From: Apostichopus japonicus
Taxonomy: Eukaryota; Echinodermata; Holothuroidea; Aspidochirotida; Stichopodidae
Assembly: GCF_037975245.1 (NCBI RefSeq)
Contig: NC_092573.1
Span: 26,629,265 to 26,693,264 of the forward strand
DNA length: 64,000 nucleotides
Direction: 5' to 3'
How positions within the stretch are numbered: position 1 is the stretch's first letter; the number at the start of each line of letters is the position of its first letter. The notes below the pieces were generated by a model. That model did no database searches and was not told where the DNA came from. It worked only from the letters and a program-made list of their open reading frames with translations. Below, piece after piece: positions 30,401 through 42,400 of this stretch. Made by a program: the position numbers and the translations under genes.

Positions 30401-33400
30401 TCTCAACAAGAGCATTGTATGCGATGGTTTGCCCAACATTTACAATCTCATCCTTTCTGCTAAGTGTAGATGTAGATTCTCCTTGCAGCTCTCGAAGATA
30501 AGCTTGGGCCAAAGGAATGTTTTGGCTAAGGATGGCATCTTTGATTACATCCTGATAATGACAGAAAGCCATGAGTTATGCTCTCTTAGAAGAGTTGTAT
30601 GGTATAAAAAACACTTTACTTTTGGTTTACCTTTTCTCATACATAACCAAATTCACTCACATCATCTGAATGGATCTCAATACCTCACTGTGAAATCCTT
30701 TCTAAACTTGAACACTATTTGAACAATTTGTCCCTGACAAACAAATGATGACCAACTATTCTCATATTCACAAAACTTTCAAAAACTGACCAAACTATTA
30801 TTCAGCTTCTTCATATCAATCACCCATTAATGCATTATTCCCGAAGGTTTACAGGTTACACATCAAGCACCATTTTTACAGTAATTTATTCAGCACATCT
30901 ATTGGCCTCACTAACATCCTTGTTGAACATTGTAAGTCATTGCTAGATATTAAAACCACAATGAGGAAATCTGTGGTGTCAAAAACTTCTTGTTGCCTCA
31001 ACACTCAATGGACTAACTACATTACCAAATTGATATATGTTCATCTCGACAGAAGATTGACCTCATTGAGAGAAAGAATGAAAAGGTGAAAACACCTTTC
31101 AAAACACATAATTGCTCTACCCTTTTTGAATACAAGGTTATGAGAAAGAATTAATTATACAAGTGTTACCTGTTTTGAAAAAGTTCTCCAATTTAAAAAG
31201 GATGAACCTGCTTGAGAATGGTGACCAAGCCATGGACTGATTTTGTCACTTCTCATAGTACTGTCAACTTCATCTTGAGACACTTTTGTTGGATATCCTT
31301 TCAAATATTTCCTTAGTTCTGTGATGAATTGCATCAGTTTGTCAATGATCTCTAACAGATCATCTGCCCTACCCCAAACCCCTTCAATGGTCCCATTGCC
31401 CTCTTTCTCCAAAACTGTTGCCTTTGTTTCAGTGGTATTCTGAATTAGTTTATGAAGATGAGAGAGGGTGAGGTTGAGGAGTTGCCATGAATAGTGTTGA
31501 GACTGAGAGTCCCTCATATTCTCTTTGATGGTTGAAGACAGAAGATTAAGAGCTGTCCATAATTGATTGGCCTCTGACATGTCTGGTTTGATGTTAGAAT
31601 CAGGTTTCAAGCGGAACTCTGGAAAGAAGAACTAGTTTGGTTACTCTAAGATAAGGATGTTGAAGGAAAAATTATTTCTTGACACAAAAGACACCTAACA
31701 AATGTATCTGAATGAAATGAGAATGAAATCTGTAAAGGGGAAAATGATATTTAGTCTATTAGAGTACTGACAGTATGAACTTCAACCTTTCATGAAAACC
31801 TTTCCTCCTTCACTCAGTATAAATATCATTACCAAACTAAAAAGCCATATGAAGACATTTAATGTAACACTACACATTACATTTTCAAGTTTTGATTACA
31901 ATGGACCTCTGACGTCTATAGATAACAATACAGTCCTAGTAAACAGTAGATCGCTCTATATATTGATCAATATCATCCAAGCCTTGCTTTTGTAGTTAAA
32001 GTACATACAAGGGTGTCAGACTTGGACCTCTGTTGACCTCAAATCACACTAAACCTCAACAGAAAACTACAGTTTTTGTACAAGTGAAGGTGGTTCTACA
32101 TCAAATATGAGATTAATAGAAGCTTAGCTTTTGAAGGTATCAAGTTTACAAGGTATTTAGACCTTGACCCATAGTGAGCTCAAAAGAGCTTTTGACCTTT
32201 TGCACTCTCTAATTTGGTTTCACACACTATAAAGTGTGGAGTTCACTCAAGACTGTGTTGAAGCTATCCAGTGACAAGGATTTCAGACTTTAACATCTAT
32301 TGACCTCAAATGACTCAGTGCGGCATACTTACTGCCAAGGTTTACTTCTGGAGTTATTATATTTACTTACTTTTCCGGCTTGGACTGCTGATGACATCAA
32401 ATGAATATTAACTTCTATGAAAAGCAATGGGTTGCTTTAACTCACAATTGAAGGTGAATCAATAAAGTAAGTGTAAACTTCATCTAAGCCCTGCTATTGA
32501 ACTAATGTTTACAAGAGTTCTGACATCAACCTCTCATATATTCAATTGAATTTTGACCTCGATGGAGAACACATGGGTTCTTGCACTCACAAGGAGAATC
32601 CACATACCACATATTAAGTTAATCCAAGCTATGTTTTTGATGTTATCAAGTTTAATAGTTTTCAGACTTGTTGACCTCAAATGACACAATATAGAACAGG
32701 CTTCTTTCACTTAGCATGTGGTTATCATTGTGGTTAAACATTACTTTTGTAGTTATCCTGTAATTGACCAGCAACTTAGCGCATTGTCCTCCATCCAGTA
32801 TGACGAAAAAATGACATGCTCTGACTATTTGAAAAGCTTTTGTACTTACCTGTATGTTCAACCCTTAATTTACTAAGGGTATACATGTTTTAAGCAGAAG
32901 TAATGCTCATGGACTTTTGGTACTAACCATAAAATACTGAGCACTGAGATTAGGGTTACCATACTTTATCTAAAGTAAAGAGGACACATTGTCATGACCG
33001 AGGGCGAGGGGGTCTTATGGAGAGGTTCCCTGTCCCTTCTGTGGGGAAATATTTTTATAATGAATGGTACCTGCATGAAAGATGTACGATTAGAATGGCT
33101 AAGGGGCTTATTGTCCACAATTTGACTTTTCTGCTCAATTTGGAGTCACTTTATAGCCAAATCACTGTCAAAGAAGATTCCCTGTGTTCTTAATCCATTT
33201 TTGTCCTAACTACCTAAAAGACCAGACATTTTTTTACACTTCATAAATCCACCCAGAGGAACACCCAAGATAAGGAAAGGAAGTAATTCCTACAGAAATC
33301 TGGCAATATGGTGATCCTAGCTGAGCTATTAGCTAAGGAATACTAGACAAATAATTGTCTGAACTGAATATTTCTGATGTAGTTGTTCAAAAACCTGACA

Positions 33401-36400
33401 CTAGTACTTGAATCATCCTGGATTGTTATGATCTTTATTGATTTTCTCCTGTAACAATGTATCACCAATTTGAGATCCTGATCGAGAAAACAAAGTTTAT
33501 TTTATTGTTTGACCCTACAAGAATTTGACTGAAATCATTCTCTTTAAGTCATTCTTTCCAGATTAACTTATCAACATATCAAACTATCCTTAGCAACCAA
33601 GGAAATGGTTTAAATGATTGATCTATCTGACCCATTAGGCAAACTGTACATAAGCTCCTTACTGTAAGTATTCACCATGTTAGCTCATTTAGCATTGACA
33701 AGATATAGCCACTTAGGAATTGCCAAGTGAGCAAAAAGTTGATATAAAAGAATACACAGGAATCATTATGTTAAAGTATCTCCAACAGTTAACCTACTGA
33801 CCTGTTTCTCTGCCTTTCAAGAAAAATGCAACAGTGTCGAGTTGTCGATGTCTCAGCCCTACCTCTAAAGCATGGATTGGGATACTGCAATGGTCCCATT
33901 GATTCAAGTGACTGACAGTCTCTGCTAGAGATGCATTTTTGTACATCATTAACTAAATATAAATCAAAAGGAAATTTATCATTACATAAATACGTGATGA
34001 GAGTTAATGAATCCAACTTAAGTTTAACATTACAAACTTTCTGATGAGTATTAAAAAAAATAGGTTCAAGATGATTAGTAAATTTCCAATAATAAGTATT
34101 AAAACTAGAGCAGCAATGTAGCAAATCCCAAGTTTCCAATAACAGTACATTGCTGTGGACATATGATGATATTGTAAAGCATAAACATTGTGACTTTTGG
34201 GTCTACAGGTAAATGTGACATACATGCCATGTTCCAAATTTGATGTAGTGTTGATTAAGAAAAACACATAACAAGCAGTCTACTTTGTTACTTCAGGCCA
34301 ACCTTTGAGACAAAAAGAAGCTTGCTCACCATAAAATAAATTGCAAAGTTTGAAACAGAATTGCAAAAACAATTTAAATGCATCTCACGAGAAACGTGAT
34401 TGGTGCACTACCAATCGTTCCCAGTTGCCAGGGCTACAGGGTGTAACGTGCAACAAGAGGGCCTACTGCACGCTTCAGTTAATTTGCTGGGAACACTTCC
34501 TTAGGCCTGCATGTGTGCAGATTGAAAATTTGTAATTGGGCATGCTTAAAAATTTAACTTGTCTATGGCACATACCATTAATTCCATGATGATTTTGTGA
34601 AATATTTAGGAGAAACTTACACCAAGTTACAACACAAATTTAATAACACTTAGAGCATGAGATGTGCACAAAACCAAACCTAAATAGTACGCATCAAGAT
34701 ATGAACACCATCATTAAAAACAGAAAATGTTGCAAAGCCACTACCATACTATACGTATGCCAGCCACCTAATATCATTCCTTTTAAAGAAATTGTACTCC
34801 TAAATTCCTAATCAAAATGCTCCATGATCTTACTAAGTTGCAAGAGCCAAAATTACTGGATGTTTCTGCTTAGTAAGACTAGCCTTTTTGCATGTTAATT
34901 CTCAAAGTCACTGCAAGTTACTTGGACTAAGGCTCTAGCCTGTTCCACTGTTTTCATACATGTGCCAAGTGTACTCTATAATCTTTGTGTGCACCATTCT
35001 GGAGTAATGAAGTCATGGCAATGTGTTTTGGCAGTAGTGGGCCAGGCCTAGCAAAATATGAATGTTTGATTTGATATAATGATGAATACTGAGTGCACAT
35101 AGATAAATCTTACAATTTACAGTAGTCAATCAACTGCATTTAAATGTGGATTGTAAGAAATTGGATGTACAGTAAATGGACAACAATACGGTCTGAATTG
35201 TGCAAGGCTCTTTAACAGAATACATTGCTCAGAAAATTTAATCATACATGCCACAGGATATTACAAATACACAGAGCTTATCTTTGTATTGTTGGCATGT
35301 TGATGATACCTTATTGACCAGGATATCTTGATTCACACCAGCAGCTAAGAGCTGAAGTTTGTTCCTGGAGACCATAGCAATGGGCTGCACTGGTTCCACA
35401 GGTGGGGCAAGAAATGTTGGTGCAGTAAAGCTGGAAAATAAAATGGGAATAAGGTATAGTTATCATGTACATCAAAGGACTGTGAACTATAAATTAATAT
35501 TGCAATGTTGGTAGTATATGAACATTTGAAAACTAGTCAGTGCATGCAAAAGAATAACCAGAAAGTCAAATGACTTAGTAATTCCTTGCCAATATGAGAA
35601 GAAACTTTAGATACAAGATTTTCCAACGATCTGAATTGCTGAGCAGAGATGGCAAGTCTTGCAGATTTGATAATTCATACCTATGCAAAGAGAGTTGAAG
35701 GTCAAACAAACTTCACTTCTGCATAATCAGACTTATTCTGACTGTAACCTGTTATTGACCTTTGACCTCAAGGGAAACTGTAGACATGTATTTAGCAAGG
35801 GCTATGTACATACCAAATTTTAATGTCTAGCAACTTCTGAAGTTATCTCATTTTCAAATTTCTCAGACTCTGACATCTGTTGACCTCAAACAACCTTTGA
35901 CCTCCATGAAAACAATAGGGATCATCTGCTTACGAAGGGCTACCAAAATACCAAGTTCGAAGTTCAAGCAACTTTTACTTCTTGACATATTGTGTTTACA
36001 AGGTTTTCAGCCTTTGACTTAAATGACCTTTCACCTCCATGAAAAACAATAGGGGTCATCTGCTCACCAAGAGCTACCAACATACCATGCTTATTAAAAG
36101 TTAAAGCAACTTTCACTTCTTGAAAAATTGTGTTTACAAGGTTTTCAGCCTTTGACCTCTGGTGACCTATAATGACCTTTCACCTCCATGAAAAAAGATA
36201 AAGAACATCTAATCTTTCAGAGCTATGACATACAAAGTGTGAAGTTCAAGCAAGGCCTTGCTACAATGTCTACAAATGTAGTTGACATGGTCTTGTCAAA
36301 TACCTATAACATATAGAAATCATCCACTTCTAAACAAAACAACAAACAAAACGGCAATAAATGGTGACCACATTCTAGTATCTAATCTATTGATAATAAC

Positions 36401-39400
36401 ATTTCATGTCTCACTCTTACAATATATATATCATGTGTTCACGGTTAATGATATCTGTATTATCAAATATTATCCATGATGAGTGTGCTACATTACCACG
36501 ATCACTAACCTATAAAACTCTAAGTCTTGTTCTTCAATAGACCCTGTGCAGATGCCACCATGGTTTCCTCCATTTTGTCCCTTGTACCAGATTACCACTG
36601 ACGATTCTGTTATCCAAAGCCCAGTCATGGATAAGTCTCTGCATTGTTTTGGTGTTTTTAATGCTGTACTATGCTGAAAAGCATCAACATACTCCACCAG
36701 AAATGTCTTTCTCTCCTTTTTTGCTAAGAAACCTGCTATCTTTTTTTTTGTCATCTGAGGAGAAGTGTTTCTTTTGGGAGATGACAAGCTTGAGGTTGGT
36801 TTAAAGCTTTCATCAAACCAGTTTTGAGCACACTTACAAGTAACACCATACTTGCATGGCTTGATTGCCAGTTGTTGAATCACAGACAATTGTGTCCTCT
36901 TCATAAACCCTTGCCAAGTTTGTTTTGCTTCACAATTGTCCTGCCCTATTATATTTGTCAAAATATCACTTCCTCGTTTCTCTTTTGTCAAATGGTTTGG
37001 AAATATTGCAAAGTATTCATTTAGGTGTATTTTGAAAATACTGTATTTTGAGCCACTAAATGTCAATATAATTGTTTTCATATCTGTTGAAACTGTAAAA
37101 CTGGAAGCCTTGCTAGTTTTAAACAAATCCACCAGTGACATTTCTTGGAATAGCACTTCTATAAAGTGCCTGAATGATATGGTAGCTGCTTGGTACAAGT
37201 ACCTAGAATTGAATATTGCTGTAAAATTACCATACAGGGTAAGGAAAATAGAATGCTTAGAAAAGCTGCTCAAACTAATGACAACTGCAAAAGCAAAATG
37301 ACAACTGTGATAAAGAGTTGTTGACTTGAGTCTATGACTTTAAATTAAGTCACAATTTGTTTCACTTGTGAACTGACTTGACTTGGCAACAAATGAACTG
37401 TGACTTGATTGAAATAACTATTGGTTTAATTTGTTTTGACGCTTCATTCCACTTGCCAAAAGAGATGCATGTCCTTGAGAAGTGTTCAAAGTTAAGCATT
37501 TTTCAGTATCTTTTTAGCACATTCTAGTATATATTTAATCAATAACTACAAAATTGATATTGATCTTCACAAAACTGACATTTACAGCATCGTTGGCAAC
37601 CCTTGACTGCACCAAATTATGAGGGAATAACATTTTGCAACTGACCATATTGCATCTTTAATATTTAAATATTACAATATTCCCATATTGCTTGATCAGG
37701 TTATATTTTGATGGATCATGGACTGTGTGTTAAATGTGCTACATTATTTATAGTTTCAGCTTAAATATCAACTTGATTATCCCCATATTTTTTGGAGGCA
37801 TTAAGTATCCAGAGTGTTGAGCCTTATGGATAATATGTGTAGTGAAGTATTTAGTTATGGGTTGATTGTTGTAAATATTGGTTTGAAAGTTTTAGTTTTA
37901 TAGTGATTCCCGTGGTGAGTCATATTTTATCACACTGTATAAGTTTAATAGCTGGTCAGTTAAAGTATTCTAAATATTGAATTGTCACATTTCATGATTT
38001 CACTGTCACTGTTTGTCAGATTTTCAAGTATACGTTGTGAGAGGGAACAAGAAGTGCCTGCACCATTACAAGTTGCTCTTATATTTGACATGTAACTTGA
38101 CGTATAATAAAGTCAAATGACTTGTAACTTGACTTCATGAAAACAGATTGACTTGTGACTTGAAACAATATGGCTTGGCTTCAACACTCACTGCTACGAT
38201 ACAATGGTCTTGTTCAAATTTTATAACTTTCCTTATGCACTATAACAATTATACTTTAATGTGTTACAGTGCAACATGAAATACTGGGCCAAAAACCAAA
38301 AACTTGGAATACCAGGGTTCTGTATCAAGAAATTCCAACTACTCTTTCCACTCATTAAGCATTAGTCTTTGCTGTTTGCTTAACACCAGATAGCTCATAG
38401 GCTTCATGGTTCCTTGTCAAGATTTATACCCTCATTTACTTGAACACTTCACCCCACAATTCCCTACCATTTTCAAATTTTGACCTCCACTGACCTTTCA
38501 CCTTCATACAAAACTCAAATGTGAAAATACAAAGTATTGTAGAAATATCTTTCTTGCTTAAAATTTAAAGTTATTATATGTACAAGCTGATAAGACTTTG
38601 TCGTCAGGTGACCTTTCACCTCCATAAAGACAATATATTTGTTGTGCTCATGACAATCAGCCCAGCTTTGCATTTGGAGGTATTGTGTTTCTATATTTTA
38701 AGACTGTGACCTGTCCTGATGTCAAATGACCTTTGACTTGCACAGAAACATTAGGAATTTTGTCTTCAATAAGGTTCATCTATATTCCAAGTTTGCAGTT
38801 CATACTAGCTTTCCTTTTGAGTTATTGTGTTTACAAGGTTTCAGATCTAAACAAGAAAATAGGGTTCTTGTACTCAATAAGGTTAATCCACATACCAAAT
38901 ATGCACCAGTTTCTTAGTTAAATAGCTTAGTATTTATTGTCAAGGCATCACACACAGACATACTTACACATATAGCTAAACACAAAATTAAATGTTGACC
39001 TACTTACTGTATTTCACATTACAAAACACATTGTACCATGTACAACTTTAATGAGTATGAAAAACTACATTATCTTTCACATGCACTGCCCATACATAAT
39101 ACCAGTATTGACCTTGCTCATGAAATATAAGTTAAATTCATTCACACTACATATATTCATCCTGCTAGGATCGAAACGTCAGGCCAACTTACTCTTACAC
39201 ATACATATATATTCCTGTAAAATATCTCCTTGTGACTGTTTACATCTCCATACTGTTCCTTTTCATACTGTTACATAACTACTGTTTACAAATATGAGCT
39301 TACTGCTGTTCATTCTACCTCTATTATATATAAGTTTACAAACATATCCATCCTACCATTCATTATAGCTTCCTTATTATAGTATACAAATATCTCTTCG

Positions 39401-42400
39401 TATTGTTCATTCAAGCTCTATTATATACCGTAAGCATCTCATTCCTGGTCATTTTATCACTATTGCATAAGGATACAAATATCTCCTGTTGAATGGAGGA
39501 GAAACAGAAAACTTTCTTCCTGTTGGACAGCAATAACATCATCATAATTAGGTATTTCCAGAGGAAAGCTGTCAGAAATGCTCAAGCTTCCATCTTGTAA
39601 CACCAACATGCAGAATACTTTGGCACCACATAGCAAAGAAAAGTGACTGGAAGTGTAGTCAAACCAAAGGAAGAGAGATGCATGACATGACCTGCCTGTA
39701 GCAACAACAAAAAAGAACACACACAAAATGAGTTTGTATCAATTTATATCACAGCTCTCAAAATCAAAACTATCCTTTCAGTGCTGTGTGCAAAGAGTGT
39801 GTGTGGGTCAGTTTTGGAAAAACACTGTCATGGGATGTTTTTGAAATTCAAAATAATTAATAAGTACACACATGTTTAGACCTTATTATAATGTAGACTT
39901 AATTTTAAGTCTAAATATGCATCAGAATGCAATATTTGAACACTTTTGGGGGGGGGGGAGGACTTCCACTGTCTTCATATAATATTATACAAGCCTTCTA
40001 TCTTCAAGTTTGAACACTAACCTAGGCAATTGTTGTAGCTAACACATTTTGAAAGAGTGGACTCTGTTTGACTGCCTCCCTTAGATAGTCCCATGTTATG
40101 TAAAATGTCTGGAATATAATTCATACTGTAAGTTCTGTTAATTCCCTCCCAAACAGATCTGAAGATACTCTCCAGATTAAATACATCCCTCGAAACATGT
40201 CTTCCCCTCTGTTTTCACTCTCAGATATCAAGAAAAAATTAAACTGTTTTTCTAAATGACCTACATTTAGTCCTGCTAAAATAATGGCATTTTAGCCACA
40301 GGTGTCCATTTTAAGATTGCATGCAATGTGGGCATTGCTTAGTGTACTTGGAGATCTTGGCTGCATTTGTGATTTGGCTCTTTAAAGCAAAGTGCTAATT
40401 ATTATTAATATCTTTGGAAGTGTGTTGGGATCAATCATTCAGATTGTATAAAAATCAGATTACCTCCATCCTCTAATGTATTTGCAGGCAAGGACTTCTT
40501 AAATTTCTGAAATTTCAGCTCATCGATGGCTCTCCAAATTCTGATAAGTTCCAGTGTAAGAATATCTTTTCCGGTTACTGCCAAAATATAGATGGCATTA
40601 CAACCATCAGTTACTTCTGATGCTTCAACTGCAGAGAAACTAAAAATATAGAAAAAGAAAAACTGATGTGAAAGTGAACCAAAATACAAACTGAACAAAT
40701 ATATGTCAGGGAATAAATTAGTGAACAAATGTTGCATAGAAGTTTCCACTCATATAAAAACTGTACTATGGTTACAGTGGACAACAACTGCTATGCATCT
40801 GCACTTTTATAGCAATTTGTCCATTGTACATAGCAAATTAATAGATTATTCCCTGTATGTAGTTATGCACTGAGCCAAACTGTGCCAGAACTCTTTATAA
40901 TCATGATTTAGAGCACAGTTAGGCACCTGGGACTGAAATACTTCAGCCATGGGCCTTTGCAAGGGAGAAAGGCGGGGGAAAGTGCCCTCCTGGATAATCA
41001 AAGACTTCTTGGAACCCCAGCCCCCCCCCCCACTGGGATTTCACATCTCTAACAGAGGAACTATCTTAAAGTGTGGCAGCTCTCCGAGCCAATAATAGTG
41101 AAGCCTACACAATTAGAAATAACTCCTACCTGTCAGGGTACACAACTATAAATTGGATAACAGACTGTCACTTTGTTGGATGAATTAATGCTGCTTAGCT
41201 AGTCACTGCAGTTGGTCTCCATAAAACTATTCAGTCTAAAATCAATGTACACCCCCTCTCTGGAGACGATTACCTAGGTTGCCAGTGGCTTCATGTGCCA
41301 AATTTGCAGATTGAATTATCGGACAAATCAGATGGCAATTGAACAAATGACCAATGGCAAGAAAGGGTGGGTACCAATCTTAAGTCTGGATTAGGGCACC
41401 AGACAGTGATGTGACAAGCACCGAAGCCAGCTCCACCAAAAGATCAAATTCTCTCCCAATACCCACCATAATGGAATTCAACAAAATTCAACAGAGAAGC
41501 CAAACAGTGCCATATCCAGATCTAGAGGTGGGTAATATCCAACATTCCTCATTCAAGCCCAAATTAAGGCTGGGTTTGTGACAATATGGACTCTCCTATT
41601 TATACTGCTGCACCACTCTTTGGTACACCACCCCCCCCCCCCAACCCCTGTCACCAAACAAAAGTGGATCATTCTTGATGGTTAACAGGCTCTCTCGTAA
41701 ACCGGTTAACCTGCTAATTCTATCAACATTTAACAGGTTATAGTAAAACCGAATTGTGCTTGAACCCCTCTTTATTTTTATACAGAAGCCCATGTGTTAA
41801 TCTGCACGTAATGGCTGTCTTTTATGTGAAAATATGAACTATGAAGGAACTTTTCAAGATAAGTTGTTAAGCATAATGCATGGTCTCCTTATTTGTCTCC
41901 TTATTTTACTAGGAATTCAACAAATAGCTTCTATACATTCCCACATGCTATGTTGGTCAAATTTGATATCAATTGATTTCAAAAAATACTGCCCTAAGTA
42001 ACATTTGGTTGAAAATCCTACCAACAGCCTGGCAACACTAGATGTATCTCAATGGGATATTAAGGAAAATATTCTTCTGTATCCAGTAAGCCAGTTATAC
42101 AGCTTTCCTTGCCACATTTCATATGGCAACTTGTTGAATTAAAGTAGAAGAAAAGAGTTCTCGCTGTTCAGGCATGATGATGCAATTGTTCCTTAATCGA
42201 TAATCTACACTGTATGTGTTTGACATTTATCAAGTTAGTTATTATTTTATATAATTTCTAACTTTGCATTATTGTTGAATTTCCTACATTGTCTATACTG
42301 TAGTTCATTGTTATTCTTTGCCCACCTGCAGTCTGTGATATGTGATTTGTTATTGACTGGCTAGCTCTGCTATAATGGTCATTGTTCACTCCATAGTGAC

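Noticed and set aside
32949-33322. Possible hAT-like element between TAGGGTTACCATAC and TATGGTGATCCTAG
   Set aside because: The ends are weakly inverted, but I could not find a matching target duplication.
37202-37218. Alternative acceptor at 37202 for SPG11 exon 4
   Set aside because: It does not complete phase with the exon 3 donor and loses residues aligned with human IYIFDVVDG.
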